Source: Rhypophila decipiens
Lineage: Eukaryota > Ascomycota > Sordariomycetes > Sordariales > Naviculisporaceae
NCBI GenBank assembly: GCA_033297075.1
Contig: MU858164.1
Coordinates: 1-64,000 of the forward strand
Direction: 5' to 3'
DNA: 64,000 nucleotides
Made by a program: the position numbers and the translations under genes. Of this stretch, positions 31,132 to 42,086 are shown piece after piece; the first letter of the stretch is position 1, and every line of letters starts with the position of its first letter. A model generated the notes under the pieces. The model made no database searches and was not told the DNA's origin. It saw only the letters and a program-made list of their open reading frames with translations.

Positions 31132-32133
31132 CTAATGCTCCTCGAGTCCCAGAGTCTTCAAAGTGAGCGCCCAAGTCTTATCCTCCTTCTCGGCATCATA
31201 TATGTACTCCTTGTAGCCCATGACCCCGGGGATCAAAGGCTGGGTCCTCGACTCACGGCAGTCCTCGAGATACTTGCCTCCTTTGCCCTCCCATTCTGTA
31301 CCGACGGCTGCCAAGACGGTAGTGGCGGCTCCTTGCTCGGGGCTCTTCATCCAGCGGTAAGTCCGCGATTCGGGGTTCACCATGTCCTTGTGCACGGCAT
31401 CAGGCATATGTTGCTGCAGCGTGGTCGCAATGCCACCTGGCATGAGGCTCAATGCGTGCAAGCCTTTGGGGCCATAGACACGGTCGACATAGTTGGAGAG
31501 ATAGATTTGAGCCGTCTTGCTCTGGCCGTAGGCTTTGAAGGGCTCATAGGCCCCTTCCTTTTGGAGCTGAAAGTCGTCAAAGATGATCTCGGACGAATGG
31601 TGGCCCGAGCTGGCGACATTGACCAGCCGGGAGTTGAACGCGGGTGTTGAGCCCTTGAGGAGGGCATCCTTGAGCAAGTAGAAGAGCAAGAAGTGGCCCA
31701 GATAGTTGGTGGCGAGCTGGTGCTCGAAGCCGTCCTTGGTCTCAACCCTGGTAGGCGTGGCCATGACGGCGGCGTTGGCGATGAGGATGTTGAGGGTGGG
31801 AGATTTCTTGAGGAACTCGGCAGCGCAAGCACGCACCGAGGCCAGGTCGGCTGTGTCGAGGTGGATGAGCTCGACCCGGCCGGGTTCCAGGAAGGATCCG
31901 CAGGTGGATCGACCCTTGTCCAGGTCACGGACTGCCAAGAAGAGACGGGCGCCGGTAGAGGCAAGGGCACGGGCTGTCTCGATACCGATGCCTGAGGAGC
32001 AACCGGTGATGAGGATGACCTTGCCCTTCAGACCGTCCCCTTCAAGGCCGTTGTCCCGGATGATCTGCATGGCGGTGGGCCGGGCATCGCCGGGTCCCCC
32101 CATTTGTTTGTGGGCCTCGGCGTATCTGGACAT
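31132..32133 (-). CDS. SDR-3, retinol dehydrogenase-like
   Basis: A single exon of 333 aa from the ATG at 32133. The frame is open upstream to 32301, but that part does not resemble the family. The classical SDR core is complete: T-G-C-S-S-G-I-G (43-50), N-A-A (120-122), V-A-S-S (around 173-176) and Y202-G-Q-S-K206. The order and the segment E-x-R-x-x-x-K-x-G-F resemble fungal and animal retinol dehydrogenase/WW-domain oxidoreductase enzymes, usually NADP-dependent. Small hydrophobic alcohols or aldehydes are the known substrates, which would suit an oxidised sesquiterpene. The gene is convergent with P450-3 and downstream, in the same direction, of P450-4. Confidence 0.88.
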   Translation of the reverse strand: MSRYAEAHKQMGGPGDARPTAMQIIRDNGLEGDGLKGKVILITGCSSGIGIETARALASTGARLFLAVRDLDKGRSTCGSFLEPGRVELIHLDTADLASVRACAAEFLKKSPTLNILIANAAVMATPTRVETKDGFEHQLATNYLGHFLLFYLLKDALLKGSTPAFNSRLVNVASSGHHSSEIIFDDFQLQKEGAYEPFKAYGQSKTAQIYLSNYVDRVYGPKGLHALSLMPGGIATTLQQHMPDAVHKDMVNPESRTYRWMKSPEQGAATTVLAAVGTEWEGKGGKYLEDCRESRTQPLIPGVMGYKEYIYDAEKEDKTWALTLKTLGLEEH

Positions 32134-32751
32134 GATGATTGCGGTGGTGGTGTGGGTGTGCAGATAAGTCGGGTAAGCGGGATATGGTTTGGTGACAAGG
32201 TAAGTCAAGATAGATGGCTTGGCAAAGACGAAGAGATTTGGGCGACAATATTGAGAAAGAGCGATCGGACCACGGTACGCCTTTCTTACGTACCTAATCA
32301 TCAGCTAGCTAACTTATAAAGGAGGGTGTGAAAGAGCTGATGTAGAAGGATTTTGATGTCCCGATGCATTTCTAATCATATGGCACAGCAAGGCAGCTGA
32401 TGAAAGATGTACCCTTGTCCCGTACCCCGCTTGGCGGCCATGCAAGGCGCTGAAAGCGGAAACGTCCCGAAGCCACCTCGGTTGCCGGGTTGATTCCGCA
32501 TTTGGATAGGGGGAAAACAAAAGGGGAAAGTGGGGCAGTGGAGCCTATCCGTCCAGCCTTTCGAAATGGTCAGCAGCAGGATCCCATGTTTTGCGAATCT
32601 CGAAGCTGTTACTAAATCTTTTTGAGGCATGCATATGGAGAATGGGTCTATGGTCTGACTCTCTATCTAACACGTACAGTTTATGCATACGTGCATCGTG
32701 TGTACTGTACCTGTATTTCGGTAATTAATACCACCGAATCCGACCGAGCAC
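32134..32751. promoter_or_regulatory. Promoter region of SDR-3 and 3' flank of P450-4
   Basis: 618 bp between two minus-strand genes. There is no extra coding sequence that I can support, and no strong core-promoter element in the minus orientation. Confidence 0.45.
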
Positions 32752-34485
32752 TCAGGGTGAATCTGCTTCGTGCAGTCTTACAAGTACACCCTTGAATGGA
32801 TTGTCCACCAGAGACAAGTTGTGTGTTGGCTCAGTGTCCGTGTCCAAGTTTTCAATCTTGTCGAACCTTTGTAAAAGTCGAACGATCGTGTACCCGGCCA
32901 CAGTCAGGGCAAATTGTTCTGCGGGTTTTGATGTTAGTAAGATGATTGTGAGATGGAGCCGGAAGGGGTCAAATTTGAAAGAAATAGGCGATGATAACTC
33001 ACGTCCAAGGCAGATTCTCGGCCCTCCGTTGAACGGCAGATAGTCCCACCCAAACTTGCGTCCCTCCCATCTTTCTGGCCTGAACATGTCTGCGTCCTCA
33101 CCCCAGTACTCCTTGGTCCGCTGCAGGACAAAAACGGAATAGTCAACAATCTGACCCTTGGCCACGAATATGGGACTCTTTCCGTCTGGACCGCCCCCGG
33201 TGGGCAGCGTGGTGTCCCGAAGTGCCTGGCGCATGTTGACCGGCACGACTGGGAAGAGCCGGAGAGTCTCGTTCAGCACCGCCTGCAGGTAGCTGCAGTC
33301 CTTCAAGCCTGTCAGGGTGATTGTGTCCCCTGCGACCGCTGTCTGGTACGTACCAAAGCTCGTAAGAATGGATTTGCGTAATTTTTCAAAGACGCGCGGG
33401 TGCCTGACTAGCAACCAGAACGTCCAGCTGAGAAATGATGCCGTGGTGTCTCTACCGGCAAAGAGGAGGCTGCACAGCTGGTCTCGAAGTTCGATGGGAT
33501 CTTGTGTCTCACAGGCCAGCTCCTCCAAGAACACATAGGGCTTGTTGCTCTGGTTCGACTCGGCGTCCTTCTGTCCAGCCGTGGCGCGTTGCTTCCGGTG
33601 GTCTAGTGCACGTCGCACGAAGTAGTTGACAAACTCGTGGACGATGCGCACAACCCGCCGACGACCAGGTCCATCGTCCATCCAGTACTTGTCCAGCAGA
33701 CGCGACCTATCGGAAAGCCAGCCCTGGGCACCATCAAAGGCCTGGGCGAATGTGACCTCGTCGATGGCATTGTCACTTGCCACGACTTTCTGTGTCGCCT
33801 TGCCCAGATTTTCAGGAAGGTTGATCAGCTGAGAGTTGACCGACTCGCCAAACAAAAACTCTGTGGATCTATCCAGCGTGAGCCTGAAAAACAGAGTCAG
33901 GAGATTGGTCGGGCATGTCCAGCCCGAGTTGTCCGTCGCAAGCGCTCGCATCAGGTGCTGAGTGTGTCTCTCTTGCTGCTCGAGATCGGATATCTGATGC
34001 CTGGCAAACTGGGGCCGTATCAAGGCACGGGAATGCTCCCAGCTGGGCCCGTCAACTGCAAAGATTCCTCTTCCAAGCAGCGGGCGGAAGGTGTTGTTGC
34101 GGCGCTCTCCAAGCCCAAAGTCCTTGAATTTGGTGGCAAGCACTGCCTGGATATTCTTTGGGTCGTTTGTCGAGATGCCATGGTTGCCAAGAGTGTAGTG
34201 CTCAAAGGTCTTGACTGCAGGCCCCAGTGTCCCATAGCGTTTAATCATCATCTCGGGGAATGTCTTTTCCTTGTCGGCTTTGGCCGCATCGAGGAAGAAA
34301 TCAAGGCCAAAGGGGTACTTGTTGGGGATGCGCGGCGCCCGCTGGCAGCCCTGTTTGGCTCTTTTGGCATCGTAGCTGAAGTATCTCCAGTATGAATCGA
34401 TCAGGTTGAGGATGGCCCATGACCCAAAGGCCCAGAGGCAGACGGCGAGATATGTGTGCATGTTGTGATTGGTTCCCGGTTTCAT
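32752..34485 (-). CDS. Cytochrome P450 (CYP52/CYP539-like), P450-4
   Basis: Two exons on the minus strand (34485-33003 and 32918-32752) encode 549 aa. Splicing restores the haem loop F-N-G-G-P-R-I-C-L-G followed by Q-Q-F-A-L, with Cys492. A-G-R-D-T-T, E-T-L-R and F-R-P-E-R-W are all present. An N-terminal helix (about residues 9-26) and the overall pattern fit the n-alkane/fatty-acid hydroxylase clade. Those relatives oxidise terminal methyl groups, so oxidation of the aristolochene side chain or of the polyketide end is possible. The 84-nt intron lies within the haem-loop coding region, is a multiple of three and has no stop, so an unspliced message would insert 28 residues beside the cysteine. 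Confidence 0.9.
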   Translation of the reverse strand: MKPGTNHNMHTYLAVCLWAFGSWAILNLIDSYWRYFSYDAKRAKQGCQRAPRIPNKYPFGLDFFLDAAKADKEKTFPEMMIKRYGTLGPAVKTFEHYTLGNHGISTNDPKNIQAVLATKFKDFGLGERRNNTFRPLLGRGIFAVDGPSWEHSRALIRPQFARHQISDLEQQERHTQHLMRALATDNSGWTCPTNLLTLFFRLTLDRSTEFLFGESVNSQLINLPENLGKATQKVVASDNAIDEVTFAQAFDGAQGWLSDRSRLLDKYWMDDGPGRRRVVRIVHEFVNYFVRRALDHRKQRATAGQKDAESNQSNKPYVFLEELACETQDPIELRDQLCSLLFAGRDTTASFLSWTFWLLVRHPRVFEKLRKSILTSFGTYQTAVAGDTITLTGLKDCSYLQAVLNETLRLFPVVPVNMRQALRDTTLPTGGGPDGKSPIFVAKGQIVDYSVFVLQRTKEYWGEDADMFRPERWEGRKFGWDYLPFNGGPRICLGRELSSPISFKFDPFRLHLTIILLTSKPAEQFALTVAGYTIVRLLQRFDKIENLDTDTEPTHNLSLVDNPFKGVLVRLHEADSP

Positions 34486-35013
34486 TGGTGGATGAGATAT
34501 CTTTTTACATTGAACAAAGCTTTACGGGGAGTTGATTGCTACATAATAAGTGACTTGGCGATGGATCCCAGATGTTCCGGTTCGTTACGCATCTGCTGTG
34601 CGTTGGTAAATGTTTAATTCGGTAATGTCCCACCAGCCCCCGATCCCCGATAGCGGCGCGGTACCACTTTGGGAAGATGCAGATAGCTGATGGTTGAACA
34701 TGTACGGCCAAACTGCGTATCAGTGAGAGGAAAGAAATCGCGCCACTCAACCTGGAAATCATGATGAGCCAAAGCAGCAATTTGGCCAGAAGGATGTGGC
34801 TTGTTCAGCATGGACCGACAGCCAGTGATGCAAGGATATAGCATGATGGAATCTGTATATACCTATCCCTCATCGACATGCGTAGCATCGTCAATACGCC
34901 AATCTTGGTTTCATTTGATAGCACATGACAACTTGAAGTAATATAATTGAGCGCCCACCAAGTCAACAAGACAGCAGGGCCATCACAATCAGTTGATCGT
35001 CACCTCCATCATC
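34486..35013. promoter_or_regulatory. Bidirectional promoter, P450-4 / P450-5
   Basis: 528 bp between divergent P450 genes. No open frame with domain support and no obvious repeated operator was seen. Confidence 0.5.
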
Positions 35014-36872
35014 ATGGGCCACACCGTTTTTGATTTTCGTCTTGAGAACATGCACGTCTCTGGGTACATCCAGACACCTCGAGTGGCAGCCCTACTGGCG
35101 GTGAGTTCAACTTGATGTGGACAACGTCGGCGAGGTTTCTAACCCTTTGTTGGTAGTTGCTGGTTGCCTACGGAATTTACACACTGTACCAACACGTCAC
35201 CCATCCGCTATACAAGATCCCTGGACCGCGCCTGGCGGCATGGTCCAACATGCCGTACAGTCGTAGCTTCCTCGGGGGCCGCCAACCCTACGACATATTA
35301 GCTCTGCACGAGAAATACGGTCCCGTGGTCCGAGTTGCGCCTAACGAGGTCTCCTTCTCGTCGCCCTCGTCATGGGAAGACATCTATGGCTTCCGACCAG
35401 GCCACAAGACGTTCAAGAAGAGCCCTTTCTACGACGGTGGCAGCTTCGCTGATCGTGCTCACTCCATCGTCAGCGAGACGGACCCAACTGAGCACGGAAC
35501 CATGCGCAAATATCTCAGCCATGCGTTTAGCGACCAGAGTTTGACCAAGCAGGAACACTTGGTGTCGGAACATGTCGACCTCTTCATTTCCCAGCTCGGC
35601 GCTATTGGGAGCGGTCCGGCCGGCCTCAACATTGTCAAATGGTTCAATCTGACCACCTTCGACATCATCGGCAGTCTCGCCTTCGGAGAGTCATTCGGTG
35701 GTCTCAAGTCGCAGGAGTTCCACTTTTGGATCGATCTGGTCACCAAAGCGCTCAGGAAGGGTGCCCTCGCCGACACCATGAGCCGGTTCCCCTGGATGGC
35801 CCAGATCTTCATGTGGCTAATGCCGGGCGCGATCCGAAAGATGACCGAGGACACCAAGATCCATGAGAACCACACCATGGCCTTGATCGAGAGGCGCGTC
35901 AACAATCCTGACCCCCGTCCAGACTTTTTGACACGCATCCTGGAGCAGGAGGAGAATATCTCGACGGTGCAATTGGCAGCGCACGCTTCCGACTTTGTGT
36001 GAGTATTTGAAGTCTTGCCGAACCAAGAATCATTATCATGCCACATGGCTAACACCCATCGCTCTCCCCATGCATTAGAACAGCAGGGTCTGAGACTACG
36101 GCGACGGCACTGAGCTGCATCACCTACAGTCTGCTCAAGACCCCCGATGCCCTCACTAAACTGCAGCAGGAAATCCGCACTGCCTTCAAGAGATACGAAG
36201 ACATCAATGCGCAAGCGTGCAACAATCTCAAGTACCTGCGCGCCGTTTGTCTTGAAGCCATGCGAATGTACGCGCCGCTGCCTTTTGCGCTTCCTCGGGT
36301 TGTACCTGAGGGGGGCGACACTGTCGACGGGATTTTCTTGCCTGCTGGTGTAAGTAGCCCCTGTATGTGCTATCAGGAGATGATGGAGGGCTTAACTAAC
36401 CGCATCTTTTTCCATGAATCCGCAGACGATCGTCTCCACCAACCCAGTTGCAGCTGGGCTATCGTCCGAAAACTGGGAAGACCCGTTCACTTTCAAGCCC
36501 GAGCGATGGCTTCCCCAACAGCAATCTGGTAGCAAGAAGACAGATACTACCAATAAGGATATTCTAGCCGCTTCCCAGCCTTTCTCTCTTGGTGCTCGTG
36601 GATGTCTTGGTCGCAAGTAAGCACGCATATTCCCATTCTCTATTATCTTCAAGTCTCGGGCATCATGTGGTCTTGTCAACTGCATAACTAACGCGTATCA
36701 CTGCAGTCTCGCTTGGATGGAACTGGGCACAATCTTGGCCAAGCTGCATTGGAGCTACGACCTTGAATTTCTCAACGACAATGAACTTGACTGGCACCGT
36801 GACTCACGCATGGCGACTCTATGGGTTAAGCCCGAGTTGATGGTGCGCGTTCGTCCGAGGGCTAGGGCATAG
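35014..36872 (+). CDS. Cytochrome P450 (CYP65/Tri11-like), P450-5
   Basis: Five exons (35014-35100, 35157-35998, 36079-36349, 36426-36616, 36707-36872) encode 518 aa. The first exon carries a short lumenal or amphipathic start, and the membrane helix begins at the exon 1-2 join. The motifs I-P-G-P-R, A-G-S-E-T-T, E-A-M-R, F-K-P-E-R-W and F-S-L-G-A-R-G-C-L-G-R-N (Cys460) are complete. The pattern fits the isotrichodermin C-15 hydroxylase/CYP65 group, whose members hydroxylate sesquiterpenes and polyketides. It shares four intron positions with P450-6 on the far side of the ABC transporter, so the two appear to be paralogues. Confidence 0.92.
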
Positions 36873-37165
36873 GGCATGTGAGTATAGGTAGTGGTAGGAA
36901 TCTGAATCAATTGAGTGGAGAGAAACTCAACAAAATGGAGAGATCGGTCAATGAGTTGGAATTCAGGAACAGTGTAGTTATGTGTCTATCTAGTGTAATA
37001 ACGTAGACGCAGGACAAATTACGGCCATGTTAAGCCATTTCAGGGTAAAATTTTCTCCATTGTATTATTAAACGTGGCCTTTTTTGTAAGAGAAGGAGGA
37101 AAGAAAGGAGCGAATATGTACAGGAAGGAGAATGCAAAACTAAACCAAACAGGCTTTTCACGTAC

Positions 37166-40100
37166 TCATGCCCCAACATTCTCCAAACTCTGCAACGCAG
37201 CATAACCCCAGTACCTTCCTCTCAAAGCCAACAGCTCTTCATGGGTTCCCTGCTCAGCGACTCGCCCCTGATCAAGAAAATAGATCCTATCCGCGTTCTG
37301 GATCGAGCTGAGACGGTGTGCCACAGCGATGGTGGTCCGTCCCTTGGCAGCAGCGTCTAGCGCAGCCTGCACGACCCGCTCTGACTCGGAGTCCAGCGCC
37401 GAAGTAGCCTCGTCAAGAAGTAACACGCGCGGATTGCGAATCAAGGCGCGTGCGAGAGCCACCCGCTGTTTCTGGCCTCCGGAAAGTAATGAGCCCTTGG
37501 GACCGACATCGGTATTCAGCCCGTCAGGCAGAGAAGAGACGAAGTCACCTAGGTTAGCCTCGTGCAAGGCATTCCAGAGGAGATCATCTGAAACTTCCTC
37601 GTCGGGCGTGCCGAGCAAGAGGTTCTCACGGATACTGCCGTGGTAGAGGGTTGGCTCTTGGGACACGAGCGAGAGCAGGCTGCGGTAGCTGTTGACGTTG
37701 TACGAGATGATGTCCCGGCCGTCTAGCTCTACCGTCCCGGAAGAGGGATCGTAGAAGCGCTCCAGGAGCTGGATCACCGTGCTCTTCCCGCATCCGCTAC
37801 TCCCGACTATGGCGACATACTGCCCTGGGAGGACGGTGAGGCTTAGACCTCGGAGGACTTTGTGGTCTGGCCGAGTCGAGTATGAGAAGTGGACGTCTTT
37901 TAGCTCCATCTTTCCTTGGACTGTTGAACTGTCTGCGTGGAGGCCCTCCTTGGACCAGGTGTCGATGCTTGGTCGCTTGTCCAGCAGGTCTTTGAGCTCG
38001 TTGGCGGCGCTTGTGGCTTTGGCCATGTCGGGTGTAAGAGAGAAGAGTGTGCCTGCTGCCTCTGCGCCAAAGATGATGGCACCGAAACAGGCAAAGAACT
38101 GGAACAGGTCGTATTCCCGGGCTGCGACCTTGCCCCCGCCGTACCAAAAGCCCAGAGCCATGGCGAGGAAGGTGACGGACTGCGATGCGGCATACAGGAC
38201 CGATGATTTTATCACGGCAACGGTCGATGACTTGACCTGCGCTTTCATCATGTCATGGTAGTGGGCAAGAATGTCCTTCTCTCGTGTCAGAGAGGCCACG
38301 GTACGGATTGAGGAAGTCATCTCTGAGGCATAAGCGGCGGATTCCGCGTAAGCCTTTTGTTTCCTGGCCTGGAGCTTCTGGAGGATGTGGTAGCGTAGGA
38401 AACCGCAGGCCAGGACAACGGGCATTGTGCTTCCACAAACGAGTGCGAGCTTCCAGCCGATGGCGAGGGATAATGACAGAGCAGCTACCAAGGTCGTTGT
38501 CAGGGTGAGAAGAGTCCCCAGAGTACTACCCGACAGGCCGGCCAGGTGGTTGGTTTCAGTCGAAAGGAAGGCAGTCAGGGCACCGCTGGAGTTCTCATGC
38601 CTGTCAAAGAAGCTGATGTCTTGTCGGAGCATGGCACGCAATGCTGCCACTCGGACCTTGTAGATCAGGCGCTCCGAGCAATAGGAAAAGGCCCATCCCT
38701 GCGCGACATAGGCCAGGAAGACGACAAATGCGAGCATCAGGTACATGAGAGCCCAAAAGCCTGCCTGTCGCCCAAGCTCATCGTACAGACTTGGAGGAAA
38801 TGATAGTGCGTTGATTGACTTGGCTAGGAAGATGGCCTGCGTCGGATTGCCGCCGCCGACAATGACGGCAAGGACAAGACCGACCAAGATCACACGGGCT
38901 TCTGCCTTGTTGAAGGATGCCATCAGTTTGACCAGAGAGAAATATTTGGGCTCTTTCTCAATCGCTTTGCCATGCCCGGCATCTGATGGAATAACCAAGT
39001 CCGTGTCTGTTGCATCTGCGACAGTGGACTTGGGGATCATACTAGTAGCTGCCCCGGCATCGGTATCTTCAGATTCTGTGTCCTCCTGGGCGCCACTGGC
39101 TCCCACACGACTCTCGGCTTCCTGTCTAAGGCTTTGTGCCTCGACGAGCTTGAAATAGTGGCCCTTGGACGCAACAAGTTCATCATGGGTTCCTTGCTCC
39201 ACAACACGGCCACGATCCATAACGACAATATGGTCGGCATTCTTGATGGTAGACAACCTGTGGGCAATGACAATCGTAGTTCTTCCCTTGGAGCTTCTGT
39301 CCAATGCCGTTTGGACCTCGCCTTCGGATCTCGTATCCAAAGCTGATGTGGCTTCGTCAAGTAACAGAATCTTGGGGTTCCCAACGATTGCTCGAGCGAT
39401 GGCAACTCTCTGCTTTTGCCCACCACTCAAAAGAGAGGCTTGGTGACTCACGAGAGTGTCATAGCCGTTTGGGAGGCTTTGAATGAAGTCATGTGCATTG
39501 GCTGCCTTGGCCGCTTGGTAGATAAGCTCATCCTTGTCTTGGGCAGCCTCCCACTCGGTGCCTCTGAGTCCATGGGCAATATTCTCTCTGATTGTAGCCG
39601 AGAATAAGACTGGCTCTTGGATGACCAGTGACATTTGCTGCCGCAGCCATCTGAGTGACAGGTCCTTGATATCGTGTCCATCGAGTGTGATAGACCCCTG
39701 GATCGGTTCATAGAACCGCTCCAAAAGCCCGATGATGGATGACTTGCCACTGCCGGACGCGCCGACCAACGCGGTCATCTTTCCAGCAGCGATATTGATG
39801 CTGACCTTGTCCATTGCCAGCCTCTTGCGCCGCGAAGGGTAAACATGGGTGACGTTGCGTAGCTCGATGTGGCCAATGAGAACAGGCGGAACCATGCCTG
39901 CGTCCGAAGATGGATCCAGAGGAGAGGCCCTGTCGATGACCTGGAATATCTTGCTAGCGGCCGAGATGGATGTGGCGATTGTTTGTGCAGGAGTGGCAAG
40001 GGTTCCCAAAGTACTGGCTCCAAGCGTGAGAGCCATCATGATGGCAATGATCCTGGGAAGGGTTGTTTCTCCCTCGACGATATACCGTCCGCCCAGCCTG

Positions 40101-41198
40101 TTGTTTAGAGCATGTTAGACACTGTGTTTCGCCAGATTAAACGATAGGAACGTAGCAAGAGATTTCTCACCAGACGCCTAGCCCATAGGTAAGATACTGA
40201 GCGCCCAACATGCCCCCAATGAGACAGCCGAGAGCAATCTTGACCCGTATGCCCCACTTTTCAGCTTCACCCAGATGCTTCTGGTATCTTGCGACCAGCT
40301 TCTCCTGCGTACCAAACGCCGCAGCGTTACGAATCGAGGCAAGAGCCTCCTCTGCTTTCGATCCTCCTACTCCAGTAGCCTGGAGACCTTTTATGGTGGC
40401 GGTGACGAAGAAGCGGGAGCCAAGGGCCATGACCAAGACGGTAGCCAAGACGCCACTCATCAGGATGAGGGTCAATTTCCAGTACTGCACGAAACCAACC
40501 ACCAAAGATGTCACAAAGGTGGCAAAAAGTGTCAGCACAAAGGCCAGCATCTCTGACATGCCATCCTGCACCAAGTTCATGTCGTGCGTGATTCTTGTCG
40601 TGATCTCCCCCACCCCATGCTTGTCATAGAAGGCCATGTTCTGCCGCATCAAAGCAGCCAGATACTGCTCCCGAATCTTGGCCGATACGTGCTCGCCCGT
40701 GTAGATGAAACCCCATGTCGCAATGTAAATGGTGACGAACCTGGCGATGGCGAGGTACACGAAGAGAAGGGAGTAGTATGTGAGGTCCGAATTGAACTGG
40801 TCTTGTGTAATGGTTCCGTAAAAGATGGCCTGGAATGAGCCGGCAAAACTCCCCAGAATCAGTGTCATAAGCGGCAGCCCAGCACCCCCGGCTATACAGC
40901 AGAGGGTGGACACGGCAAGGATGATGCGGTCATTCCGGGTGGCATATCGGTATAGAGTCGAGAAGGTGACTTTGACCGTTGGGAGGTCGAGTTGCCGCTC
41001 GATGATCTTGGTCTCTTCTTCAGTGAGGACGACATCGGGCGACTCATCGCTTGGCAGGTCGTTGGTATCGCTTGTGGCCTCTTTCTTGACACTATCAACA
41101 ATGACGGTCAAGTCACCAGCCTTTTCGTCGTTTAGAGTCTTGTCGTCCCCGGAGCCCGGAGCCGGAGCCGGAGCCGGAGTAGCGTCACCCACCGCCAT
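37166..41198 (-). CDS. Full-size ABC-B (MDR-type) exporter
   Basis: Two exons on the minus strand (41198-40171 and 40097-37166) encode 1319 aa. The layout is TMD1-NBD1-TMD2-NBD2. NBD1 has Walker A G-A-S-G-S-G-K-S-S, signature L-L-S-G-G-Q-K-Q-R and Walker B I-L-L-L-D-E-A-T-S. NBD2 has G-S-S-G-C-G-K-S-T, L-S-G-G-Q-K-Q-R and V-L-L-L-D-E-A-T-S. The intron join restores Y-G-L-G-V-W-L-G-G-R-Y. The N-terminus is a Pro/Ala/Gly-rich cytosolic leader. The Pgp/MDR1-like fungal transporters of this type sit in the plasma membrane and export hydrophobic compounds. Inside the cluster it is the obvious candidate for product export or self-protection. Divergent from P450-6. Confidence 0.95.
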
Positions 41199-42086
41199 GC
41201 TTCAACGCCCTTCTGGTGCAATGGATGGCACCACTCAAAGGTCTTGGGGTGGTGCAGTACAGATTGGATGTCCCTATTGTCGAATTCTGACTCAGGGGGG
41301 CGACAGATCTACGGACAAGGAACCATGCAAGAATAACATCCACGTTGGAGGAAAGATAAGGAAGCCAAAGAAACATTTCCAAGCTCCGAGTCCCCTCATT
41401 CTCTGCGCAAAATTGTTAAGCCCGCCATCTCATTAGAGTGTGCAAGTACTCGGTACTGATTTGTTGTTTTGCTGCCGTTTTCAGATCTCCCAAAACACAC
41501 GCGCTGAAAGCCCCCTAGCCGTGGCTGCCGTGGAAGTCATGGGCGCCTCAGTGGGTTGCTTCCTATTTAAGTAACGGCCCGAGCCAGCAGCTGTCCAATC
41601 AGCTTCCGGCAAGGGCTGGACCACTGTTAACCCTAACCCGGATATTTGATGTCCGTAACGAAAACACTACGTGACAGTATGGCATGTAATTACCGAGCTG
41701 CCTCAACTACAATCCCACGAACCGAGCCCCAGTCTCCTCTTTTTATGCCCTACTGAGAATCACGGGAGTGTTTATCTTAATGCAGAAGCATTATTACGGA
41801 AAGCCACCGTCTACTTTGGGTTTCTGTGGCCTGAATTCCCCTAATACCCGCAAATACAGAGCCGACAACGCGTCCATGCTCATCCGCCGAGGCCCAACAA
41901 AGGTGGGAACGTAGGATCAATGCAATCTTCCATATAATAATACCCGTAAAGATTGACGAGAGGGTTCTCCAAAATGTGGGCTTCAGCTGTGTGATATTTC
42001 TGTCCAGCACTGTCGTTTCGACACACATCATTCCTCTTGAGCTTCGTACTAGGCCTGAGCAAGCCTCATTTCACTCTATCAACATC
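41199..42086. promoter_or_regulatory. Bidirectional promoter, ABC exporter / P450-6
   Basis: 888 bp between divergent starts. It contains CCCTAACCC at 41631-41639, a telomere-repeat-like motif shared with three other intergenic sites in the window. A TATTTAA stretch lies near 41564-41570. No other structure is clear. Confidence 0.5.

Noticed and set aside
33637..34395. 252-codon plus-strand ORF opposite P450-4
   Set aside because: It is antisense to well-conserved P450 motifs and has no recognisable domain.
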